From: Spiroplasma litorale
Lineage (GTDB): Bacteria; Bacillota_I; Bacilli_A; Mycoplasmatales; Mycoplasmataceae
Reading direction: 5' to 3'
NCBI RefSeq assembly: GCF_001267155.1
Contig: NZ_CP012357.1
Coordinates: 434,001 to 498,000, forward strand
DNA: 64,000 bases
In this document: positions 31,552 to 40,926 of the stretch, in pieces
How the letters are laid out: the number at the start of each line of letters is the position of its first letter
Numbering within the stretch: position 1 is the stretch's first letter
Notes under the pieces: generated by a model
What the model saw: only the letters and a program-made list of their open reading frames with translations
Databases searched by the model: none
What the model was told of the DNA's origin: nothing
Translations under genes and position numbers: made by a program

Positions 31552-31633
31552 TTTGAGAAAACACTAAATTATTTTGATATTTAGAATAAATATATAATTT
31601 ACATTTAAAAAGTAAAAATTATATTAAAATTTA

Positions 31634-31662
31634 TAGTTTTAACTATTGTAAAAGTGTATAAT
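31634..31662 (+). promoter_or_regulatory. Promoter of the P-type ATPase
   Basis: TATAAT at 31657-31662, preceded by TG. The -35 (near 31634) is weak. This places the GTG at 31654 within the promoter and rules it out as a start. Confidence 0.5.
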
Positions 31663-31695
31663 TTTTTAAAGCAAAGGAACGTGAAATTTAAAATT

Positions 31696-34575
31696 ATGGA
31701 AGATTATCTGTCGTCAGATGCAAAATCTATACAAGAAAAATATAAAGTTAGCTTAGAAGAAGGTCTATCTAGTAAACAATTAGAAGAAAATTATAAACTA
31801 TATGGAAAAAATGAAATATCAACAAAAAAACAAAAACATTGATTTTTAATTTTTTTAAAAGCTCTTGTAGAACCAATTTTATTAGTTTTGCTTATTGCTG
31901 CTGTAATTTCTGTAATAGCACAGCTTTTAAGTAACGATTGAAAAGTCGAAGTTGAAGAATTTATTGATGCTTTTGTTATTGTTGCGATTGTTTTATTGGA
32001 TGCAATTTTAGAAACGATACAAACCATAAAAGCTAGAAAATCAACAGATGCTTTAAAAAGTCTATCAAAACCAATAGCGGTTGTTATTAGAAATGGACAA
32101 CAACAAGAAATTCCTGCAAGCGAATTAACTATTGGTGATATTGTTGTTCTTGAAGCTGGAAGATACGTACCTGCAGATCTAAGAATAATTGAACAAAGTG
32201 ATCTTTTTATTGATGAATCAATATTAACAGGTGAATCTATTCCTGTGGCAAAAACGCATTTAAAAATAACTAATAATACGGATATTCTTGCAGAAATGAA
32301 AAACATTGCTTTCATGTCAACATTTACAACAAATGGTAGGGCAATAGGTATTGTAATTAAAATTGCTAAAGAAACAGAAATTGGTAAAATTTCAGAATCG
32401 ATAAATAATAGTGATGAAGAATTGACACCACTAGAAAAAAAATTAAATAAATTTACTTATTGTGTAGCTGGTCTAAGTGTTTTAATAGGTCTTTTAATAT
32501 TTATTACATTATTTTTTGTTGGAAATAAAGGTGCATGAGTAAATTACTTAATGGTAGGTATAACTTTATCTATTGGTGTAATTCCAGAATGTCTTGCAGC
32601 AATTGTATCAATAACATTAAGTTTAAGTACAAAAAAAATGGCATCAGAAAATGTTATTGTAAAAAAATTACAAGCAGTAGAAACATTAGGAAGTGTAAAT
32701 TATATTTGTACTGATAAAACAGGTACACTAACTCAAAATAGAATGACTGTAAAAAGGTTAATAATTAATAATTCAATAGAGGATGTAAATAAATTCTTAT
32801 ATAAAAATGAAACCCACAAAGATTTTTTTATGAAGGCACTAGTTTTATGTAATGATTCAATTACAGAAGGCGAAGAAAGAATCGGAGATCCAACTGAACT
32901 AGCTCTAGTTGACTATGCAGAAATTCATAAATATGATGAAAAATTAGCTAGAAAAAAATGAAAAAGGGTTTTTGAAATACCTTTTGATAGTGAAAGAAAA
33001 ATGATGACAACCGTCAATCTAATCGACGATGAAAATGTTGTTTTTACTAAAGGTGCAATTGATGAATTATTAAAAGTTTGTAGTAATATAATGGTTAATG
33101 GAATAGTTAGATCAATTACAAGTGAAGATATTAATTCAATGATGTCATTGTATCAAGAATTATCAGAGCATGCTTTAAGGGTATTGGGTTTTGCATATAA
33201 AAATATAAAAGACTATAATAATAAAAATTTATTAGAAAAAGAACTAACTTTTGTTGCTGCTGTTGCAATGATAGACCCGGTTAGAGAAAGTGCTGTTAGA
33301 GCAGTTCAACAAGCACATAATGCTGGTATAAGGGTTGTTATGATTACTGGAGATCATGCTTCAACTGCCTTGGCAATTGCAAAAGATTTAGATTTAGCAC
33401 AAAATCAAACAGAGGTTTTAAGTTCTGATGATTTAAATAAAATGGATGATGATCAACTAGCAAAAATCATAGAGCAAATAAAAGTTTTTGCTCGTGTAAA
33501 TCCAGAACATAAAGTTAGAATCGTTGATGCTCTTAAAAAACATGATTATATAGTTTCTATGACAGGTGATGGAGTTAATGATGCACCAAGTTTAGCAAAA
33601 GCAGATATTGGTGTAGCCATGGGGATAACTGGTACAGATGTTGCAAAAGAAGCTGCTGATGTTATATTAACAGATGATAATTTTGAAACAATTATAAAAG
33701 GTGTAAATGAAGGTAGAAATGTTTATCAAAAAATAAAAAGAGCAATTTCATTTATTATTGGTGTAAATTTAGCAAATGTTCTAGCTATATTTATTCTTTC
33801 AACAATTAATACCATTTCTCCTCTTGAAGCAACAAACATATTATGGATGAATTTAGTTGTTGAATCAGTTATAGCATTATCAATAGGTATGGGTTCTAAT
33901 GACCCAACATTAATGAAAGTAAAACCAATCAAAGGTAAAAATCCGATTCTACAAGGTCTTTGATTCACTTTTGCAAAAATTATTGTATTCTTATCAATTG
34001 CAACAATTGGATCATTTTACATTGGTATGATATACACAACTGAGGCTGAGGTATTAGCTTTAACAGATAATAAATATACTTCTTGATACGAAGCTCTTAG
34101 ATCATCGGATATAAGTTATGCTAATAAGTCATTAATTCAAAATCACGGTAGACTTACAATGTTTGTTACAATTACAAGTGCTCCATGTTTTTTTGCAAAT
34201 TTTATAAAATTATCAAACTGAAAATCAAGTAAAAAAGTAAATGTACTTCCAAATAAATCATTATGAATTTCTAGCTTTGTTTCAATTGCAATAAATATTT
34301 TAATAATATTTATACCCGTATTTAATAGCGAGGTTATGAAATTACCAACTTTGAATGAATACACAACAAAAAATTGATATTTAATTCTATTTGCTGTTTT
34401 AATTTCTTTCATTCCTGGTCTTGCAATGTTAATTCTAGATGGAATTATATTTTTTAGTTATCACTATTTACCAGACCCATGAAGAAGAAATCAACTTATT
34501 TCTAAAGAATTTGTAAATGAAGATATCAAGCTTAAAAAACTTAAAAAAAGACAAAAAACAAAAAATATTGATTAA
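31696..34575 (+). CDS. Cation-transporting P-type ATPase, P2 class (959 aa)
   Basis: Membrane pump with all P-type motifs: TGES at 178-181 (actuator), IPECLA in the fourth helix, phosphorylation motif DKTGTLTQN with Asp340, MITGDH, and the hinge GDGVNDAPSLAKADIGVAMG starting at 624. The N-terminal EEGLSSKQLEENYKLYGKNEI is the cation-ATPase N domain of the P2 (SERCA/PMCA-like) class. Calcium is the usual substrate in such mollicute pumps, but the ion is not proven; the helix-4 motif is PECL rather than PEGL. ATG 31696 is chosen; GTG 31681 is possible. TGA-Trp is frequent. Confidence 0.9.
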
Positions 34576-34613
34576 TTTGTATATAAATCTATAACAAATT
34601 TTCAATTTTTTTT
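34574..34613 (+). terminator. Weak terminator after the P-type ATPase
   Basis: AATTTGT (34574-34580) and ACAAATT (34594-34600) followed by a T-rich tract. The stem is all but one pair A-T, so it is weak. Confidence 0.4.
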
Positions 34614-34619
34614 ATTTAA

Positions 34620-34636
34620 AATTCAAGATTAGTTAT
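34620..34636 (+). repeat. Direct repeat left of the IS element
   Basis: 17 bases beginning AATTCAAG, repeated exactly at 35878-35894 on the other side of the IS. Confidence 0.85.
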
Positions 34637-34640
34637 GTAG

Positions 34641-34659
34641 TGTAACCTTTTTCCGGACA
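34641..34659 (+). repeat. Left terminal inverted repeat of the IS
   Basis: 19 bases identical to the complement of 35855-35873. Confidence 0.9.
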
Positions 34660-34714
34660 TAATTTAAAATTAATCTAAATAAGAGTATAAAATTATAAGG
34701 AAAGAGGTTATATT

Positions 34715-35011
34715 ATGAAAAGATACACTAAAGAAGAAAAAATAAAAATATGTAAATTATTTTTAGAAAGTAATTCTAAATACGAAAATTTTTAAAAAAG
34801 TTATAAACTATCATCAATTAGTTTAAGAAATTGAGTTAAAAACTATAATTTATTTGGAGAAGAAGCTTTTGATAATTCAAAAACACATTTAGAATAAAAA
34901 CTTAAAAGTTTACAAAAAGAAAATAAACAACTAAAAAAACAACTTAATGATCAAGAATTAAGAGATGAAATGTATTCGGATTTAACAAGGTTAATAAATA
35001 AAAAAAAGTAA
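34715..35011 (+). pseudogene. IS3-family OrfA with two premature stops
   Basis: Starts at ATG 34715 after GGAAAGAGG with MKRYTKEEKIKICKLFLE. The helix-turn-helix-like region and LKSLQKENKQLKKQL coiled coil are recognisable. TAA occurs at 34793-34795 and 34895-34897, both inside the domain. The natural stop is TAA 35009-35011, after an A8G run at 35000-35008 that would be a suitable -1 frameshift site into OrfB. Confidence 0.75.
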
Positions 35012-35847
35012 ATAAGTGACAACTTTGCATATATAAATTCACTGTTGTATACAATAAAAAAAATTTGAGCAACGAAATAACAATAAGAAAACTTTGCAAA
35101 ATAAGAAAACTAGGTAAATCAACTTATTATGATTGAATTAAAAATAAAAAACCAAAGTTTAAACATATAGATTATGAATTACTATCAAATATTGAGAAAA
35201 GTTTTATTGATTCTGGGAAAACATATGGTTCAAGAAGATTAGTGATTGATTTAAATAATATATGCTCTCATAAAAAAATAAGAAGATATATGATTTTTTC
35301 AAATTTTAAAGTAAATAATTACAAAAACCCAAAGAAAACAACAAATCACATAGAAAAAGTTGGTAAATATGAGAAATTAATAAAAACAAACGCAGATTTG
35401 AAAAAATTTGGCGATGTTTTTAGTGTTGACATAACAGAAAAAGTTATTAATAAATCAAGACTTTACACTTGTGGTTTTTATAATATTAAGCATAAAAAAA
35501 TTTATGGATTAATTACAAAGACATCAAAAGGTATATCACTTGTTGTTGAATCATTTTTAAAAATGGTTGATGAGCTTGGAGTTTTTAAACCAAATAGCGT
35601 TATTCACTCTGATAATGGTTCAGAGTTTAAATCCTATACATATAAATTAATGCTGATGAATTTTGACTTAAATATAAGCATGTCTAGAGTTGGTAGATCA
35701 ACTGATAATGGTTATATAGAAGGCTTTTGAAGCGTATTAAAAAGAGAAGCTATAATAGAGAATAAAAAATATAAATCAATTGAAGAATATGTATATAATT
35801 TTAATTTATACTCAAAATTTTATAATGAAAGGAGAATAAAGTTATAA
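35008..35847 (+). pseudogene. IS3-family transposase OrfB, catalytic core intact
   Basis: This frame is reached by a -1 shift at the A8G run. It contains LCKIRKLGKSTYYDW and then the DDE core: Asp at 35428-35430 (SVDITEK), Asp at 35611-35613 (HSDNGSEF) and Glu at 35719-35721 (GYIEGFW), giving D-35-E spacing as in IS3. The end FYNERRIKL at 35847 is about 25-30 residues short of typical OrfB. With OrfA broken, the frameshift fusion could not be made. The core frame itself has no stop other than TGA-Trp. Confidence 0.75.
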
Positions 35848-35854
35848 AAAAAAG

Positions 35855-35873
35855 TGTCCGGAAAAAGGTTACA
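35855..35873 (-). repeat. Right terminal inverted repeat of the IS
   Basis: 19 bases, complement of 34641-34659. Confidence 0.9.
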
Positions 35874-35877
35874 GCAC

Positions 35878-35894
35878 AATTCAAGATTAGTTAT
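35878..35894 (+). repeat. Direct repeat right of the IS element
   Basis: Identical 17 bases to 34620-34636, four bases outside the right inverted repeat. Confidence 0.85.
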
Positions 35895-35975
35895 ATATTT
35901 TTAAAAAAATAAAAAATAATATAAAAATAAAATATAATGTGGTATCATAAAATTATTATGGAGGAAAACGAAAAT

Positions 35976-36083
35976 ATGTTACTTTTCAGTTTAGCTATGA
36001 ATACTAAGTTGAATATTAAAAATAATGCCAAAAGTATTATGATTTTGTCATATAAAAGTAAATATTTTTCGTTGAAACAATAA
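35976..36083 (+). CDS. Possible small ORF (35 aa)
   Basis: ATG 35976 to TAA 36083, preceded at 11 bases by GGAGG (35960-35964). Translation starts MLLFSLAMNTKLNIKN, without homology I recognise. The strong ribosome-binding site is the main support. Confidence 0.3.
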   Translation: MLLFSLAMNTKLNIKNNAKSIMILSYKSKYFSLKQ

Positions 36084-36120
36084 AGTATAAGTAGAGAGTA
36101 GCTATGTAAATTTTTAATTT

Positions 36121-36163
36121 AAAACTCCTGTTTGTGATAAGTTTCACAAACAGGAGTTTTTTT
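36121..36163 (+). terminator. Very strong intrinsic terminator
   Basis: Perfect 16-base arms, AAAACTCCTGTTTGTG (36121-36136) and its complement (36145-36160), loop of 8, then T. It is the longest perfect terminator stem I found in the window. Confidence 0.9.
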
Positions 36164-36200
36164 ATGGCTATCCTTCATAAGTAGAGAGGAGAAATTTTAC

Positions 36201-36216
36201 AAAAAAAAAAAAAAAA
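36201..36216 (+). repeat. Homopolymer of 16 A
   Basis: Sixteen consecutive A at 36201-36216, directly after the stop codon of the minus-strand gene, where the transcript would carry a 16-U run. Length may vary by slippage. Confidence 0.9.
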
Positions 36217-36684
36217 TTATTTTAAAGTGAATATAAAAATAATTGTAATTACTAATAAGGTTAAAAAAGTTAAAAGCAAAATCTTAATAATTCTTCGCAT
36301 AAAACCTTCTTCAGTAGATAATGTTGTTTGATATCGTCTACGTTTATCATTAAAAAATTTTGCAACATAATTATTTTTAACTCAACCTGTTACTATTGCT
36401 GCTAGCAAAGTAAAAATTGTAAAACCAGCTGAAACTCATTCTGTTTTATTGATATTTTTAAAACCATATATAGAAATTAAAAATGAAATACCAATTGATA
36501 CTAAAACGAGTCCAGCAACAATAAAGTAATCGTAAAATTTTAGCTTTTTGGAACTTCTAAAAGAATAAAGTTTTTGAACAGGGTTCTCAAACATTTCATC
36601 AATTTTTCCATCAACATAATTCTTATGATCTTCTTTAATAGATTTTTTTAAAGATTTTATATCTTGTTTATTATTTTTGTTCAC
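36217..36684 (-). CDS. Small membrane protein, unknown (155 aa)
   Basis: Starts at GTG (complement of 36682-36684) after TTGGGGGTG and ends at TAA 36217-36219. A charged cytoplasmic N-terminus of about 50 residues (KSLKKSIKEDHKNYVDGKID) is followed by three hydrophobic helices (about 53-75, 85-103 and 133-155), the last one at the very C-terminus. Two TGA-Trp codons. No family recognised. It is divergent from oppB with about 80 bases between. Confidence 0.7.
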
Positions 36685-36764
36685 TTTAACACCCCCAAAA
36701 TATTATTATAATATATTAATTTAAAAATATTAACACAATGTAATTTTAAAATAGAAAGGTTATT

Positions 36765-37994
36765 ATGAAAACAAATAAAAATGATGTTAATCATGAAAGC
36801 AAAAAAAAAGCTATAGATGAATTAATTAACAACATTGAAAATAAAGTCTCAAGTACAAAAGATAAGAGAGCATTTCTTGAATATGCTAAATATATTTTTT
36901 TAAAGTTTTCAAATATTAATAAAGAATTCATTAAAAAAACACCATTGTTAACATATTCGCTTAAAAGAATTGTTTATGCATTTATAACTTTATACATAAC
37001 AATCGCAGTTGTTTATGTATTAATGACAACATCAATTGATGATAAATCAATTATGAATGATTTCAACTATGCGCACCCGCCAGTAAAACCAGATAGTGAT
37101 GATTGAAATGAATGAGTAAAAAATAAGAAGATAGCTTTAGGGGTTTATGGTCCGATGTTTGGCCAAATTTTAAACTATTGAAAAAATATTACATTTTTTA
37201 TACCAAAGGACATCTCGCTTCCAATAAAAGTTAGTCACTTAGGAATTGTTTGAGGTGAGCCTGAAAGAAAATGATTTTGATTAGGATTGATATCTAATAG
37301 TGCCAATGGAATAATTAACTATCCAGTTTTCGATGCTTTCAAAGAAGCAATCCCATTATCATTTACAATCGGCGCTTCTGCAGTAGCGTTATCATATTTA
37401 TTTGGTGTTCCTATTGGAATAATCGCTGCAAAAAACAAAGAAAAACCAATAGACAGTACCATAAGTTGATTGTTTTTAATATTGATTTCTACACCAGCTA
37501 CAATACTAATTTCTATATTTTGATTAATAGGAATAAAATACTTAGACTCGGCTGGAAGATGAGAAGAAAATGATTATACAAACTTCTTAGCTATTATTGG
37601 TGTAGTACTTCTAATTATGCCAAGCATAGTTATAGAAACAAGAAGATATATAATTGATGAAATGACTGCAGACTACACTAGGTTTGCACAATCTAAAGGA
37701 CTTAGTTCAACATATATTTTTTATGTTCATATATTTAGGAACGCAGGTATAAGAATCGTTAGATTAATACCAGCCGCACTAGTATTATCATTGTTCGGAT
37801 CAAGTATATTAGTTGAAAGTTTCTGGTCAGTTCCAGGTATGAGTAAATATATATTAAATGGTGTTTCAACCAGTGACTTATTTGTGGTTCTAGGATACAT
37901 AACTATGTCTGCCGGTATTGGTGTGTTTGCATCACTATCAAGTGACTTGATTATGGTGCTAATGGACCCAAGAATTAAATTAAGTTCGAAATAG
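36765..37994 (+). CDS. oppB: Oligopeptide ABC transporter permease OppB (409 aa)
   Basis: First gene of oppBCDFA. After a cytoplasmic extension of about 60 residues, TM1 (SLKRIVYAFITLYITIAVVYVLM) is followed by an external loop and the permease domain: EAIPLSFTIGASAVALSYLFGVPIGIIAAK and the EAA-like loop YTRFAQSKGLSSTYIFYVHIFRNAG. WSVPGMSKYILNGV matches the typical OppB end block. Ten or more TGA codons are Trp. The start ATG 36765 follows AGAAAGG. oppC begins 11 bases after its stop. Confidence 0.9.
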
Positions 37995-38005
37995 TAAGGA
38001 GATTT

Positions 38006-38974
38006 ATGAAATTTAAATATATAAAACAAAATTTTGATATAAGTAAAATTGATGAATCTTTATTTACTTATTCAAATGAAAAAAAAGATATTAAAGTTGA
38101 ATCTATTGATTCAAAACCGTATAGTTACTGAAAGTCGGTTTTAAAAACAGTTATTAAAAACAAAGTTTTTATAATAGCACTAATAATCTTGATTGTGTTC
38201 TTGGCCATGGTTGCAACCATTGCTAAAGGAGCGGTGCCAACACCAACTGACAGACCGGGAATAGGGCCTGAAAGTCCAAGTTCAGAACATTTGTTTGGAC
38301 TTGGTTTAATGGGTGAGGATTTATGAAATAAAATCTGAGTCGGAACAAGATCAACATTATTATTCACAATTATTATTGCTGCAGTTGAAATATCGTTAGG
38401 AATAATTTTAGGGCTAATATGAGGGTATTATTCAAAACTAGATATTTTATTTATAGAAGCTATTAGATTTATTACATTAATACCTTCGCTTATATTATGG
38501 TTGTTAATAATATTTTTGTATAATGGTAAATCAACTATTTGAGTGTTAGTGTTTGCGATATCAATAACAAGTTGGATTGGTATGGCAACTGTAATTAGGG
38601 TTCAAACTATTCTTGTCAGAAATGCAGAATATAACGTTGCTTCAAAAATAATGGGAACTAGAGGTCCTAGAATTATGGTAAAAAATATATTACCTAAAAT
38701 ACTTCCTATAATTATTCAAACAGCTTCATTTGCTATACCTAACGCAATTGCATTGGACTCATTGCTATCATATTACAAATTCGGTTTTGTTAAAAATATA
38801 ACTTATGAAGCTTCTCTTGGTTCAATTCTAAATGAAATTATAGTTGATACTAACTGGCAGTTATATCCTCATTTAATATTGATTCCTGTAGGTTTCATAG
38901 GAGGAATTTCATTACTATTCTTTATAGTTGGGAAAATTTTTGCGGATTCATTAGATCCAAAATTACATAGATAA
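38006..38974 (+). CDS. oppC: Oligopeptide ABC transporter permease OppC (322 aa)
   Basis: Partner permease of OppB. It has an N-terminal OppC-type cytoplasmic segment, TM1 (VFIIALIILIVFLAMVATIA), the HLFGLGLMGEDLW block corresponding to HPLGTDxxGRD, and the EAA loop YNVASKIMGTRGPRIMVKNILPKI. GGISLLFFIVGKIFADSLDPKLHR matches the usual OppC end. The start ATG 38006 follows AAGGAG. Length is normal. Confidence 0.9.
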
Positions 38975-38984
38975 GGAAATAATT

Positions 38985-40910
38985 ATGGAAAGAAAAATAC
39001 TATCTATAAATAATATTGAAGTAAAATTTCAAGTCAGGCAAAAATTCTTAACAGCAATAAGAAACGTTTCCTTGGATGTATATGATCAAGAGATACTTGC
39101 AATTGTTGGAGAATCTGGAAGTGGAAAATCAGTTATTACAAAAACCTTTACTGGAATGTTAGAAGCAAATGGTTTTATAAGCGATGGATCAATAATCTAT
39201 AATCCAAATCCTGAAGTTAAAAGTTACTTTAAAGAACCTGTTGATTTAGTTGATCTACAAAAAAATATAATTGATAAATATACAAAAAAAACATTTATTA
39301 AAAGTTTTAATAAAGAATTAAAATTAACTAAAAAAGAAATAAAAAGAATAAATAAATTAAATTATGAAAGTTTAGAAAAAATAATTAGTAGCTTAAAAAA
39401 TAAAATTCAAGTTTTAATTAATAAAAACAACGAATTTAGTTCTAGCAATAAATTAAATTTTAAAATAACTTATTTAGAAAAAAAACTAAAAGAAGTTAAT
39501 GAGTTAAAAGATCTTATAACAAATGCTGATGAAAAAAGTAAATACGATTTAAAAAAAGAAGAGCTCCTATTCAACATAAAATTAAATAAAAGAAAATACA
39601 AAGGACTATCATTTTTTAATAAATATAAAATATATAGTACAAAAAAGTTTTTACAAACCTTTACAGAAAAATATAAAAATAATAAAGAATTAAATATTTC
39701 TGAAGCTTTATTTAAAAAATATAAGTATGATTTTATAAGTTCAATTATTTCTAAATATAAAAATAAAACTTTTGTAGAAATTCAAAAATTATATATAGAA
39801 AATAATTTAAATAGTTTTTACTCAGAAATTAAAAATAAATTAGATAGTAAAGATTCTTTAGTTCAAGTTAACATAGAATTAAAAAAAGAATTAATAAATT
39901 TATTTAAAAATAAAAAATATAAATTTATTAATAATAAAAAAATATTTAGTTTTCTATCTTACTTTGCAACAAAAGAATATAACTTTGATTTAGAAATAAA
40001 ATTAGAAAAAATAATTAATGGCATATTTCAAAAAGATATAGCATGAGTAAATGATTTCCAAGAATTTTTAAACAACAAAAGTTATAAATTATTTAATATA
40101 GGAATATATCAAAAATTTAAATCATTAAAAGATATTAGAAATTTAAGAGGAAAAACAATAGCAACAATATTTCAAGATCCTATGACTTCGTTAAACCCTT
40201 TGTTATCAGTTGGTTTTCAAATCACTGAAGTTTTAAGAAAAAAATTAAAAATGTCAAGAAAGAATGCAAAAAAAGAAGCAATTTCATTATTAGAAAAAGT
40301 TGGAATACCTAATGCAAAAAAAAGATACAAAGATATTCCCGGACTATATTCTGGTGGTATGAGACAACGTGTTGTTATTGCAATTGCACTTGCCGCAAGA
40401 CCTAATATTTTAATTTGTGACGAACCAACAACAGCATTGGATGTAACAATACAAGCGCAAATATTAGATTTAATAAAAGATTTACAAAAAGAATATAAAT
40501 TCACAGTAATATTTATTACTCACGACTTAGGAGTTGTTGCAAAACTAGCAGATAGAGTAGCTGTCATGTATGCTGGACAAATTATTGAATATGGATTAAC
40601 AGATGAAATATTCCATGATCCTAAACACCCATATACATGAGCACTTCTCTCTTCATTACCACAACTTGGTGAAAAAGGTAAAGATTTATATTCAATAAAA
40701 GGTTCACCACCGTCATTATTCAAACCTATAAAAGGAGATGCATTTTCAGAAAGAAGTGATTATGCTTTAGAAGTTGACAAAAAATATGAACCACCAATGT
40801 TTAAAGTTAGTGAGACTCATTTTGCAAAAACTTGACTATTAGATAAAAGAGCACCTAGTGCAAAAAAACCCGAGGTTTTAAATAACTTAAAAAGTAAAAT
40901 TGAAGATTAA
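38985..40910 (+). CDS. oppD: Oligopeptide ABC transporter ATPase OppD with large insertion (641 aa)
   Basis: ABC ATPase of the Opp importer. Walker A is GESGSGKS at 42-49. The Q-loop FQDPMTSLNP is at about 396 instead of about 90, because some 310 Lys/Asn-rich, mostly helical residues are inserted between. Afterwards come YSGGMRQRVVIAIALAARP and CDEPTTALDVT, then the C-terminal oligopeptide ABC domain. A usual OppD is about 330 residues. Large insertions of this sort are known in mollicute OppD/OppF. The start ATG 38985 follows AAGGAAA. Confidence 0.9.
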
Positions 40911-40926
40911 TAGAAGGAAAAAAATT

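Larger units (their letters stand above)
34641..35873 (+). mobile_element. Decayed IS3-family insertion sequence (1233 bp)
   Basis: Bounded by perfect 19-base terminal inverted repeats, TGTAACCTTTTTCCGGACA at 34641-34659 and its complement at 35855-35873. Inside are an OrfA with HTH-like and leucine-rich features and an OrfB with an IS3-type DDE core. OrfA has two premature TAA stops and OrfB ends right before the right repeat, so the copy is probably inactive alone. Pairing extends imperfectly outward (GTAG against GTGC). Confidence 0.85.
35933..36163 (+). ncRNA. Candidate short transcript with strong terminator
   Basis: A TATAAT at 35933-35938 and a long hairpin with a T run at 36121-36163 delimit about 220 bases with no large gene. 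The unit could be a small RNA or encode the 35-residue ORF at 35976. A 12-base direct repeat, ATAAGTAGAGAG, lies at 36088-36099 and 36178-36189, either side of the hairpin. No known RNA family was recognised. Confidence 0.4.

Noticed and set aside
31654-31695. GTG 31654 as the start of the P-type ATPase
   Set aside because: It overlaps the TATAAT -10 box and has no ribosome-binding site; ATG 31696 fits the family N-terminus.
35021-35082. True frameshift in OrfB at the A run near 35056-35063
   Set aside because: Frame 2 reads a plausible FAYINSLLYTIKK there, but frame 1 is already reached by a -1 shift at A8G and is open throughout, so no extra mutation is required; undecided without a reference copy.
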